Below are positions 15,594 to 23,447 of a stretch of DNA of 64,000 nucleotides, piece after piece. A program made the position numbers and the translations under genes. The DNA lies in NCBI GenBank assembly GCA_045657945.1, contig JAZOUB010000045.1, positions 99,278 through 163,277 of the forward strand. Reading direction: 5' to 3'. A model generated the notes under the pieces. That model was not told the origin of the DNA. It did not search any database and saw nothing but the letters and a program-made list of their open reading frames with translations. Positions within the stretch are counted from its first letter, which is position 1. Every line of letters begins with the position of its first letter. This stretch comes from HGM04593 sp045657945. GTDB lineage: Bacteria; Bacteroidota; Bacteroidia; Bacteroidales; Bacteroidaceae.

Positions 15594-16124
15594 ATGGAAA
15601 TACCTAAACAAAAAGCAATAGCATACGCACAAGCTGCAATCAGTTTTCTATTGATACTTTGTACGTTCCTCCCCTACCTGGCCGCCAAGGATGGCGATGG
15701 CAGCGTCCCACTCTCATTTATTGGTTCAATGTTGATTCAAGATGATGCAGATACAAAATTCAAATTATTGGGATACCTCTTTATTGCATACATGATGGCG
15801 CATGCAGCCAATATATTTGTACAGGCACACCGTAGCAACAGAGGTCTCTCGGCAATTCTTGCAATAATAGGCTTTATAGCTTTGATTGCTATGCACGTAC
15901 TACTGGATGACACAACATTCTTCGAGGATGGCAAATACGGCATAGGTTTCTACTTGATTATAATTCTGCTTTTCGCATTGCTCATTCTACCCTCAATGAT
16001 TGAGTCATACAATTGTAACACAAATGAGCCAGGATCCGAAACCGATTTCAAGACCCAGAAGGAAAAAGAGATAGAAGCCTTGAAAGCCAAATTGGCAGAA
16101 CTTGAGAAATTACAAAATAAATAA
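15594..16124 (+). CDS. Four-helix membrane protein with short coiled-coil tail (family member B)
   Basis: A 176-residue paralogue of the preceding protein. Helices at about 12-30 ('AISFLLILCTFLPYLA'), 58-80 ('LGYLFIAYMMAHAANIFVQ'), 86-104 ('LSAILAIIGFIALIAMH') and 116-137 ('GIGFYLIIILLFALLILP'). The stretch A-N-I-F-V-Q-A-H-R-S-N-R matches A-N-I-F-V-Q-S-H-K-G-N-R in member A. The tail is one short heptad run (E-K-E-I-E-A-L-K-A-K-L-A-E-L-E-K-L). It starts 47 bp after member A and ends 12 bp before member C, so A-B-C look like one operon. Function unknown. Confidence 0.82.
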   Translation: MEIPKQKAIAYAQAAISFLLILCTFLPYLAAKDGDGSVPLSFIGSMLIQDDADTKFKLLGYLFIAYMMAHAANIFVQAHRSNRGLSAILAIIGFIALIAMHVLLDDTTFFEDGKYGIGFYLIIILLFALLILPSMIESYNCNTNEPGSETDFKTQKEKEIEALKAKLAELEKLQNK

Positions 16125-16136
16125 TAAATACAAATT

Positions 16137-16949
16137 ATGAAAAACAAACACGGAATTGTATCGGCACTGATAAGTGCAGTTCTCATCATCTCATTCTTTA
16201 TGCCCTTCTTGGAAGGAGGAGGCGAGTCGGTTTCAACATTAAAGTTCTTCCAGAATGTTAAAGAAATGGAATTGGACAACTCTTGGTTGTCAACACTTTT
16301 CTTCATCTATATAGGACTTATTGGTCTGAACATACTTGTCCAGCTTGCAAGTGGCAGCAAAGGTTTCTCTTCATTTGTTGGTGCTGCCGGCATTGGATTC
16401 ATGATTCTGTTCGTAATCGTAGTAAAATCAGAGGATTACGGCAGTGAGCAACTTGACTTCTTTAAAGAATATCTTGGTTCAGGTGTGTGGGTCAGCGGCC
16501 TTTCGGCATTGGCACTCATATTTGTACCACAGTGGTTTGAAGATGAAAAAGACGAAGAGTTTGACAACCTTATAAATAAAGCCGAGGCACAGGTTCGTGA
16601 GGCAGAAGCAAGATCAAGCCAATCTGCTGCACGCAAAGACTCTACTACCGAGATAGACCTACTTAAGGCGAAAATTGCTCAATATAAAGAAAAGAGCGAG
16701 CAATCAGCCACAGACAACACAACTTTGAAAGCCGATGAACAGATGTATGCCTCCAAAACAACAGAAACTCCAATTGAGCAGCCAACAGTTGAAAAGCCCA
16801 AAGCCGAACCGGTCAATCCTGCTACTACCACAACAACAGAGATGGACGAGTTGAAAGCAAAGATTACACAGCTCGAAAAACAGAAGTTGGAGATGGAGAT
16901 TGCAAGACTAAAGAACGAGATTGATACCATGAAGAAAAACAACTTCTAA
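16137..16949 (+). CDS. Four-helix membrane protein with medium coiled-coil tail (family member C)
   Basis: A 270-residue paralogue. Helices at about 6-25 ('IVSALISAVLIISFFMPFLE'), 56-77 ('LFFIYIGLIGLNILVQLA'), 82-101 ('FVGAAGIGFMILFVIVV') and 115-135 ('GVWVSGLSALALIFVPQWF'). N-I-L-V-Q matches the family motif. The cytosolic part has two predicted coiled coils: around 145-190 ('NKAEAQVREAEARSSQ', 'EIDLLKAKIAQYKEKSEQ') and 235-265 ('MDELKAKITQLEKQKLEME'), joined by a T/P-rich linker. The end 'EIARLKNEIDTMKKNN' resembles the end of member A. It is followed by a strong terminator. Confidence 0.82.
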   Translation: MKNKHGIVSALISAVLIISFFMPFLEGGGESVSTLKFFQNVKEMELDNSWLSTLFFIYIGLIGLNILVQLASGSKGFSSFVGAAGIGFMILFVIVVKSEDYGSEQLDFFKEYLGSGVWVSGLSALALIFVPQWFEDEKDEEFDNLINKAEAQVREAEARSSQSAARKDSTTEIDLLKAKIAQYKEKSEQSATDNTTLKADEQMYASKTTETPIEQPTVEKPKAEPVNPATTTTTEMDELKAKITQLEKQKLEMEIARLKNEIDTMKKNNF

Positions 16950-16978
16950 GCGTCAGTTTAGAACAAGGATAATAAAAT

Positions 16979-17015
16979 AATTGCACAAAAGTCAAAATTT
17001 GTGCAATTATTTTTT
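16979..17015 (+). terminator. Terminator after family member C
   Basis: AATTGCACAAA (16979-16989), loop, TTTGTGCAATT (16998-17008), then ATTTTTTG. Separates the A-B-C unit from member D. Confidence 0.85.
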
Positions 17016-17042
17016 GTTATATCCAAAATAGTCCACACCTTT
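17012..17042 (+). promoter_or_regulatory. Possible promoter of family member D
   Basis: TTTG (17013-17016) and, about 20 bp on, CACCTTTG (17037-17044 region), which departs from the TAnnTTTG consensus at the first bases. It overlaps the preceding terminator's T tract. Weak call, supported mainly by position 50-80 bp before the ATG at 17095. Confidence 0.35.
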
Positions 17043-17094
17043 GCGACAGATTTTTCAAAATAGACATTTATAAACTTAAAAAAAGAACAAAACC

Positions 17095-17553
17095 ATGAAG
17101 ACAAACAAATTTGGTATCGTATCGGCTGCAATCAGTGCATTGGCACTTCTCTGCACATTCGTTTTGGACTTTGTTAAAGTAACCCCAATCGTTCATCCTC
17201 TTGCAGGCAAGATGGGTGAGAACGTAACAGCATGGAATACATTTTCTGGTGGTGACGAGGTTGTTGCAAAGGGTATCCAGGAGGGTTCAAACGCAGGTAC
17301 ATTCATCATCATCGCAGTTATCCTGCTCGTTGTGAACATTGCAATACAGCTTTTCAAGCAGGGTAAGATAGCAGCATTGGCAAATGCAGTTATTTCAATT
17401 GCTACAGCAGCAATTTTCCTCATCGTGGGTATTCAGGTAGCCGGTTCTGAGAAATTGGAGATGTTTAAGCCCGAGATGGCTTTAGGTGCATACCTCATCA
17501 TTGCATTGTGCGTTGCTATGCTCTTCGTACCTAAGATGATTTCTAAGAAGTAA
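17095..17553 (+). CDS. Four-helix membrane protein without coiled coil (family member D)
   Basis: A 152-residue paralogue with the same four helices and no tail: 'FGIVSAAISALALLCTFVLDF', 'TFIIIAVILLVVNIAIQLFKQGK' (N-I-x-I-Q motif followed by a basic turn), 'ALANAVISIATAAIFLIVGIQV' and 'LGAYLIIALCVAMLFVPKMI'. The opening M-K-x-N-K-x-G-I-V-S-A is shared with member C. It has its own terminator on both sides, so it is a separate transcript. Its codon use looks smoother and it could be well expressed (impression only). Function unknown. Confidence 0.82.
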   Translation: MKTNKFGIVSAAISALALLCTFVLDFVKVTPIVHPLAGKMGENVTAWNTFSGGDEVVAKGIQEGSNAGTFIIIAVILLVVNIAIQLFKQGKIAALANAVISIATAAIFLIVGIQVAGSEKLEMFKPEMALGAYLIIALCVAMLFVPKMISKK

Positions 17554-17595
17554 TTAAACACTGCCAAAAAAAACAGCATATCCTGCTGTAATACA

Positions 17596-17632
17596 ATAAA
17601 AGGCAACCGAGCTCGGTTGCCTTTTATTTTTT
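17596..17632. terminator. Bidirectional terminator between members D and E
   Basis: ATAAAAGGCAACCGA / GCTCGGTTGCCTTTTAT is a near-perfect palindrome centred at 17610/17611, with T-rich flanks on both strands, between convergent genes ending at 17553 and 17648. Confidence 0.9.
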
Positions 17633-17647
17633 AAATAGAATGTTTTT

Positions 17648-18178
17648 TTACTTCTTGAGTCCCATTACATTGGCAAAAGCGGTAGCCGCAGCAACTAAAG
17701 ATGAAATAAAGAACAGAGTTGCACCCCAGCGGATAGTATCCATAACTCCTGTACTCACAGCCAACTTAATCATATCAGCTTCAACTGTTTCACCATCTTT
17801 TGTAAGAGAAGCATACATGAACAAGCCAAGCAAGCCCATCAACGCACCAAGTACACCACCCCAGAAAGCCAAAGGCTTTTGGTTGTACAAGTTACCAACG
17901 AGTGCAGCAACTGCAGCAATCAAGCCAATGATACCATACCACAAAGTGATACCAAGGCGAGTAACTGTATTATCAGCACTTTCACCCATTTCACTAGCCA
18001 AAGATCTTGTAAGACTTCCGGCTTCCACTCCAAACCAAGGGCAGAAAACGAAAACAACCATCAATGCCGCAGCGATAGTACCTGCAAGAGCAAAGATGTT
18101 CTTAGTGTCAATCTGTGGCTTTGCCCATTCTGTTTTACCCAATGCATTAAAATCGGGCTTTAACAATTTAAAATCCAT
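17648..18178 (-). CDS. Membrane protein, divergent relative of the four-helix family (member E)
   Basis: A 176-residue, four-helix protein convergent with the array. Helices: 'IFALAGTIAAALMVVFVFCPWFGV', 'LGITLWYGIIGLIAAVAALVGNL', 'LAFWGGVLGALMGLLGLFMYASL' and 'IRWGATLFFISSLVAAATAFANV'. It has an N-terminal cytosolic stretch of ~28 residues (F-K-L-L-K-P-D-F-N-A-L-G-K-T-E-W) and lacks N-I-x-V-Q and any coiled coil, so kinship with A-D rests on topology, size and position and is weaker. Two identical-arm palindromes lie upstream and may control it. Confidence 0.7.
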   Translation of the reverse strand: MDFKLLKPDFNALGKTEWAKPQIDTKNIFALAGTIAAALMVVFVFCPWFGVEAGSLTRSLASEMGESADNTVTRLGITLWYGIIGLIAAVAALVGNLYNQKPLAFWGGVLGALMGLLGLFMYASLTKDGETVEADMIKLAVSTGVMDTIRWGATLFFISSLVAAATAFANVMGLKK

Positions 18179-18225
18179 AATTAAATAATTTAAGGTTAAT
18201 AATTAAATAAGTGTCTAAAATTACA

Positions 18226-18242
18226 ATCTCTTAATAAGAGAT
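18226..18242. promoter_or_regulatory. Palindromic operator candidate 1
   Basis: ATCTCTTAATAAGAGAT: 7-bp arms ATCTCTT/AAGAGAT around AAT. It lies 48 bp upstream of member E (minus strand). The same arms recur at 18424-18440 with centre ATT, so the two sites are reverse complements of each other, 198 bp apart. Confidence 0.5.
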
Positions 18243-18423
18243 GTATTATAGTGCAAATGTGTGGCATTTTTTCTAATATTCAAAGCAAAAGGACGTTTTT
18301 TTGTTAAAAATATAAAAAACAAATACTTCTGGCAAATGTAACCATATTAACATATTTCATTACCTTTTATTTAGTAACATAATGTGAATCCATATTATAT
18401 GTCTGAATTTCTGTTGCTTGTCA

Positions 18424-18440
18424 ATCTCTTATTAAGAGAT
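18424..18440. promoter_or_regulatory. Palindromic operator candidate 2
   Basis: ATCTCTTATTAAGAGAT. The DNA between the two sites (18243-18423) is very A+T-rich with no gene, which would suit a looped regulatory region. The remaining gap to 18547 has nothing else that I can identify. Confidence 0.5.
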
Positions 18441-18547
18441 TTTAAAATTTAAAGAAGCTAATCCAAAACTACCATTGTGTGCGCAAAAAACGCGAACTAT
18501 ACCAATGGATTATCATTGCAAAGGTAGCCTCTAAAGTTCACGGGATT

Positions 18548-18580
18548 CTTCGCTACGCTCAGACTCTGAGCATAGCGAAG
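18548..18580. repeat. Imperfect inverted repeat
   Basis: CTTCGCTACGCTCAGA ... TCTGAGCATAGCGAAG, 15 of 16 arm positions paired, with almost no loop. It belongs to the common GCTACGCTC-type intergenic elements of the group. Confidence 0.6.
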
Positions 18581-18605
18581 ACCGCGACAATACAGCCATA
18601 CAACA

Positions 18606-18637
18606 ACAAGAGCCGCATGGAATCATGCGGCTCTTGT
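18606..18637 (-). terminator. Terminator of the POT transporter gene
   Basis: CAAGAGCCGCATG (18607-18619), 4-nt loop, CATGCGGCTCTTG (18624-18636), located 20 bp after the stop on the minus strand. Minus-strand tail TTGTTGTATGG. Confidence 0.75.
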
Positions 18638-18656
18638 AAGTATATAATCTATAAAG

Positions 18657-20528
18657 TTACTTTGCAACCTTCTCAAGGCGTTTCATCATTGCAAACATGA
18701 ACAATGCCGAGAGCAAGCACAATACAATGAATACACCCCAAACGTATGTCAAAGGAATACCAGCCCACAAGAAACCACCTACAGATACAAGGAGGTTACC
18801 GATTGCAGTAGCTACGAACCAGCCACCCATCATCATACCCTTCAACTTTGGAGGTGCCACTTTGCTCACAAATGAGATACCCATTGGAGAAAGCAACAAC
18901 TCTGCAAATGTAAGGATGAGATATGTAAGGATCAGCCAATATGCCGATGTAAATGTCAATGGCTTGGTATCCTCCTTAATAGCTCTAAGAGTGTCATTTG
19001 CTGCTGTTACAGCTTTTGCAGCTTCATGATCTGTTACTTCCGCATTGACAACTGTTGCATTGGCATTATAAACATCTGCAAAAACAGGACCGGTCTTAGC
19101 ATTCAACTTACCCATGAAGTCCTTGGTCTTCTTAAGATTCTCGCCACGTGATTTCTCGGTAGCAGACTCTGAAGCAATAAACTCCTTGATTACGTCGTCT
19201 GTAATTTCTTTTTTGTCAGTACCAACAAGGATGTATTTGCCACCTTCCTTTACAACCTGGGGGGCATACGCGTAGCATTCAGCAGAGAAAGCCTCGGCTT
19301 TGTCAATTGCAATAGCACGCTGCTGGTCTGTTGGAGTATTCAATCCTCTTGAACCAACAAGCATGATAGCAAAACCTACAGCAGCAACAATCATACCGTA
19401 TGCGATCTTGCGTGGAGCAGAAGGCTCCTTACCCTTAGCTGCCAACGCACTGAAGATTGCCATGCTTACAGGAGTCAAAGCTACTACATAGAATGGGTTG
19501 AACTGCTGGAAGATAGGAGCAGAAACATCAATTATCTCGTTACCTACATTTGCGGCACGATATGCGAGGAACGCCAAAACAGCAGTACCTACTGAACCCG
19601 AAATAAGTTTTGCCTTGGCTGTCTTGCTCTGGAAGATTGAGAATGTCGCATATACAGCAACAATGATAAGTACCAAGTTCCAAACATCAAATGGCAAACT
19701 CTGGATACCCGATGTAGTAGGTGTTACAAACTCATCGGCAAAATAAGTCAATGTCAGACCGTTCTGGTGGAATGCCATCCAGAAGAAGATAACCACAGCA
19801 AATACAAGGCACAATGCAATGACGCGCTGCTTTGTCTCTGACTTAGAGAGTTCCTCCTGAGCTACATTTGCATTCTTTGCAGCACCCTGTTTTGCACCAC
19901 CCTCAACGTGACGGAATGTAGAGCGGAATGCTCTATAAACAAGGATTGAAGCAACAAGCGAAGCACATGCTACTGCAAAAGAGAAGTGGTATGCGTCGTT
20001 TGAAGAATAGCCGAGTGATGTTTCAGCATACTCCTTGATGGCAACGGCTGCTGTTGGTGCAAAAAGAGCACCGATGTTGATAGCCATGTAGAAGAGTGAA
20101 AAACCAGAATCGCGCTTTGTAGAGTATTTAGGGTCATCATAGAGGTTACCTACCATAACCTGAAGGTTACCTTTGAAAAGACCTGTACCAAGACTGATGA
20201 GAAGTAACGATGCAATCATTACAACCATAGCAATGGTATCTCCACCCAATGGCAAAGAGAGGAACAGGTATCCGATAAACATAATCGATATACCAATTGT
20301 TACCATCTTGCCGAAACCGAACTTGTCGGCCATGAGACCACCGATAAGTGGCATAAAATAAACCAAGCCGAGGAATGTACTGTAGATAGCACCTGCAGCA
20401 CCCGACTCCAGTCCAAAGTTCTCTCTCAAGAACAATGCAAACACAGCCAACATGGTGTAGTAGCCGAAACGCTCACCGGTGTTGGCAAGGGCCAAAGCCC
20501 ACAAACCTTTAGGATGTCCGTTAAACAT
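18657..20528 (-). CDS. POT family proton-coupled peptide transporter, with large insertion
   Basis: Major facilitator superfamily importer of di- and tripeptides driven by protons. It has 623 residues against ~480-500 for DtpT-type proteins. Seen: the 'NTGERFGYYTMLAVFALFL' helix 1 with the E-R-F-x-Y-Y motif, 'GGLMADKFGFGK' (loop 2-3), 'GTGLFKGNLQVMVGNLY' and 'RDSGFSLFYMAINIGALFAP', all POT signatures. The extra length is a ~120-residue hydrophilic stretch at about 400-520, between late helices, rich in K/E/A and probably periplasmic. The last helices ('SAYWLILTYLILTFAELLLSPMGISFVSK') return to the family pattern. Confidence 0.93.
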   Translation of the reverse strand: MFNGHPKGLWALALANTGERFGYYTMLAVFALFLRENFGLESGAAGAIYSTFLGLVYFMPLIGGLMADKFGFGKMVTIGISIMFIGYLFLSLPLGGDTIAMVVMIASLLLISLGTGLFKGNLQVMVGNLYDDPKYSTKRDSGFSLFYMAINIGALFAPTAAVAIKEYAETSLGYSSNDAYHFSFAVACASLVASILVYRAFRSTFRHVEGGAKQGAAKNANVAQEELSKSETKQRVIALCLVFAVVIFFWMAFHQNGLTLTYFADEFVTPTTSGIQSLPFDVWNLVLIIVAVYATFSIFQSKTAKAKLISGSVGTAVLAFLAYRAANVGNEIIDVSAPIFQQFNPFYVVALTPVSMAIFSALAAKGKEPSAPRKIAYGMIVAAVGFAIMLVGSRGLNTPTDQQRAIAIDKAEAFSAECYAYAPQVVKEGGKYILVGTDKKEITDDVIKEFIASESATEKSRGENLKKTKDFMGKLNAKTGPVFADVYNANATVVNAEVTDHEAAKAVTAANDTLRAIKEDTKPLTFTSAYWLILTYLILTFAELLLSPMGISFVSKVAPPKLKGMMMGGWFVATAIGNLLVSVGGFLWAGIPLTYVWGVFIVLCLLSALFMFAMMKRLEKVAK

Positions 20529-21040
20529 AAATAAAAAATTAAAAAGTTAATAAATATTCCCATAGTTTTGGGGTGGCAACACCCCACGCCAAAATACCCT
20601 GCTCCCCTAAAAAGCCAAAAGCAGAATGGCATAAATTCCCGCCGGAACAGCATTTTCCACACCGCGGCATGTCATTTGTCAAGCAAAGAGCCGTTCAATG
20701 AATGTTGTCGTTTGCAAAAATGCGCACTTTCCCAAGAAATATCGGCAAATATATATAAAAAGCAGTAATAAACAGATATATTATGTGTTTAAAATTTCAA
20801 AAACATCAAAACACCTTCCATAAATAAGCAAAATCACACTCTAAAGCCGCCACATACTCTCATTTGTAAAACAAAGCACAACCATTCGCCAAAAAGAGTA
20901 AACCAAGAATGCAAGTTTTGTTACAAATGACAAAATGTCAAAATTCACATGTTATTTTTCATTTTTACACAAACCCGAAAACAGCACGAAACACGCCTCA
21001 AAGTAGCGCCTGAGACACATGTAATATTATTCGGTTTTTA

Positions 21041-21072
21041 TTTGCTTACTCGCGCGCTATATATTATCTTTG
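21041..21072 (+). promoter_or_regulatory. Promoter of the purM-miaA gene block
   Basis: TTTG (21041-21044), 20 bp, TATCTTTG (21065-21072): an exact consensus match, 30 bp before the purM ATG. The remaining 20529-21040 is gene-free and A+T-rich; it also holds a TATATTTG (minus strand, 20746-20753) that may drive the POT gene. Confidence 0.85.
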
Positions 21073-21102
21073 CACAAATAATGCATTAAAATTTTATACA
21101 AA

Positions 21103-22269
21103 ATGAGCAACCAAAGATATATGATGCGCGGAGTTTCTGCGTCGAAAGAGGATGTTCACAACGCAATCAAGAACATTGACAAAGGACTCTACCCCAAGGC
21201 CTTCTGCAAGATTATCCCAGATATTCTGGGCGGCGACCCCGAATACTGCAACATCATGCACGCCGACGGCGCGGGTACAAAATCATCACTCGCCTATCTC
21301 TACTGGAAAGAGACTGGCGACCTTGGTGTGTGGAAAGGCATTGCACAGGATGCGCTTATCATGAACATTGATGACCTGCTGTGCGTGGGTGCAACCGACA
21401 ACATTCTTGTTTCATCTACCATTGGCCGCAACAAACTACTTGTACCGGGAGAAGTTATCTCGGCAATCATCAACGGGACAGACGAGTTGCTCGCTGAGCT
21501 CCGTGAGATGGGCGTGGGCGTATATGCAACCGGTGGCGAGACTGCCGATGTAGGCGACCTCGTACGCACCATCATCGTTGACAGCACAGTTACATGCCGC
21601 ATGAAGCGCAGCGATGTTATTGACAACGCAAATATTGCAGCCGGCGACGTTATTGTAGGTCTGGCGTCATACGGCCAGGCTACATACGAGAAGGAGTACA
21701 ACGGTGGCATGGGCAGCAATGGTCTGACATCGGCACGTCACGATGTATTCAGCAAGTATCTTGCCGAGAAATACCCTGAGAGCTATGACAAGGGGGTTCC
21801 TGCCGAACTAACCTACTCGGGCGGCTTGAAACTAACTGACGAGGTTGAGGGCTCACCACTTGACGCAGGCAAGCTTGTACTGTCACCAACAAGGACATAC
21901 GCGCCAATCGTGAAGAAGATGCTCGACGCTCTGCGCCCCGAAATCCACGGTATGGTTCACTGCTCTGGCGGTGCACAGACAAAGGTAATGCACTTTGTAG
22001 AGAACAAGAGAGTCATCAAGGACAACCTCTTCCCCATTCCACCACTGTTCAAGGCAATCAAGGAGCAGAGCGGAACAGACTGGGCCGAGATGTACAAGGT
22101 GTTCAACATGGGTCACAGACTCGAGGTCTATATTAAGCCTGAGCACGCCGAGGAGGTTATCGCCATCAGCAATAGCTTTGGTGTCGATGCACAGATTATT
22201 GGCCGCGTAGAGGAATGTGACCACAACGAGTTGATTATTGAGAGTCCATACGGAACATTCAAATACTGA
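21103..22269 (+). CDS. purM: Phosphoribosylformylglycinamidine cyclo-ligase (AIR synthetase)
   Basis: Fifth step of purine synthesis: ATP-dependent ring closure of FGAM to AIR, in the cytosol. It has 388 residues and is of the longer Bacteroidota form. Seen: 'HADGAGTKSSLAYLYWKETGD' (the D-G-x-G-T-K motif), 'MNIDDLLCVGA', 'TGGETADVGDLVRT' (G-G-E-T-A) and 'VHCSGGAQTKVMHF' in place of the usual H-I-T-G-G-G. First gene of a co-directional block reaching miaA. Confidence 0.93.
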   Translation: MSNQRYMMRGVSASKEDVHNAIKNIDKGLYPKAFCKIIPDILGGDPEYCNIMHADGAGTKSSLAYLYWKETGDLGVWKGIAQDALIMNIDDLLCVGATDNILVSSTIGRNKLLVPGEVISAIINGTDELLAELREMGVGVYATGGETADVGDLVRTIIVDSTVTCRMKRSDVIDNANIAAGDVIVGLASYGQATYEKEYNGGMGSNGLTSARHDVFSKYLAEKYPESYDKGVPAELTYSGGLKLTDEVEGSPLDAGKLVLSPTRTYAPIVKKMLDALRPEIHGMVHCSGGAQTKVMHFVENKRVIKDNLFPIPPLFKAIKEQSGTDWAEMYKVFNMGHRLEVYIKPEHAEEVIAISNSFGVDAQIIGRVEECDHNELIIESPYGTFKY

Positions 22270-22273
22270 TTAT

Positions 22274-22304
22274 ATGCCTTGCATCCATTGGGGTGTAAGG
22301 CATC
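22274..22304 (+). terminator. Hairpin between purM and prfA
   Basis: TGCCTTGCATCC pairs imperfectly with GGGTGTAAGGCA around ATTG. No T run follows, so it may be an attenuator or a processing site and not a full stop. Confidence 0.4.
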
Positions 22305-22318
22305 AATTATAGAAAACG

Positions 22319-23428
22319 ATGGAGAATAATTCATTGCTGAGCAAACTTAATGACCTTGAGGCAAGGTTTCAGGAGGTATCGACACTGATTACCGATCCTT
22401 CTGTCGTTGCCGACATGAAGCGTTATGTAAGACTCAACAAGGAATACCGCGAACTGGAGCAGATACTTGATGCGCGCAAGCGTTACATCAACCTGCTCAC
22501 TACCCTTTCCGAGGCAAAGGATCTGCTTGCCAATGAGAGCGACCAGGAGTTGCGCGAGATGGCACGTGAGGAGATTGACATTTGCGAGAAGGAGATTCCA
22601 GCGACCGAGGAGAAGATAAAACTGTTGCTTATCCCTGCCGACCCACAGGATGACAAGAACGCGATTCTTGAAATCCGTGGCGGAACTGGTGGTGACGAAG
22701 CTGCGATATTTGCAGGCGACCTTTTCCGCATGTACACGAAGTATTGCGAGAGCAAGGGGTGGAGAATGGAGGTGTCAAGCTGTAGCGAGGGAACATCTGG
22801 CGGTTACAAGGAGATTATCTGCACTGTTACCGGCGAAAAGGTTTACGGTACATTGAAATATGAATCGGGAGTACACCGCGTGCAGCGTGTACCGGCAACC
22901 GAGACACAGGGTCGTGTCCACACATCGGCCGCATCGGTGGCTGTATTGCCCGAGGCCGAGGCTTTTGATGTTGAAATCACCGAGAGCGCAATAAAGTGGG
23001 ACACCTTCCGCTCAAGCGGTGCCGGTGGACAGAATGTGAACAAGGTTGAATCGGGCGTGCGTCTGCGTTATCCGTGGCTCAATCCTGAGACAAACCAGGT
23101 CGAGGAGATTCTCATCGAGTGTACCGAGACACGCGACCAACCCAAGAACAAGGAACGTGCCCTCGCACGCCTGCGTACTATGATTTATGACCGCGAACAC
23201 CAACGTTATGCCGACGATATTGCGAGCAAGCGCAAGACAATGGTATCAACCGGTGACCGTTCGGCAAAGATACGTACCTACAACTATCCACAGGGACGCA
23301 TCACCGACCACCGAATAAATTATACAATATATAACTTGAACGCGTTTGTAAACGGTGACATTCAGGATTGCATTGACCACCTGATCATTGCCGAGAATGC
23401 AGAGAGAATGAAGGAACAGGAATTATAA
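22319..23428 (+). CDS. prfA: Peptide chain release factor 1
   Basis: Recognises UAA and UAG in the ribosomal A site and triggers peptide release. It has 369 residues. Seen: the catalytic 'SSGAGGQNVNKVESGVRL' (G-G-Q), 'HRVQRVPATETQGRVHTS', where P-A-T is the RF1 anticodon-like tripeptide, and 'ECTETRDQPKNKERALARL'. N-terminal coiled-coil domain 1 is 'LEARFQEVSTLITDP'. Its 50-bp distance from purM holds a hairpin. Confidence 0.97.
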   Translation: MENNSLLSKLNDLEARFQEVSTLITDPSVVADMKRYVRLNKEYRELEQILDARKRYINLLTTLSEAKDLLANESDQELREMAREEIDICEKEIPATEEKIKLLLIPADPQDDKNAILEIRGGTGGDEAAIFAGDLFRMYTKYCESKGWRMEVSSCSEGTSGGYKEIICTVTGEKVYGTLKYESGVHRVQRVPATETQGRVHTSAASVAVLPEAEAFDVEITESAIKWDTFRSSGAGGQNVNKVESGVRLRYPWLNPETNQVEEILIECTETRDQPKNKERALARLRTMIYDREHQRYADDIASKRKTMVSTGDRSAKIRTYNYPQGRITDHRINYTIYNLNAFVNGDIQDCIDHLIIAENAERMKEQEL

Positions 23429-23447
23429 TAATTAAAACAAATACACT

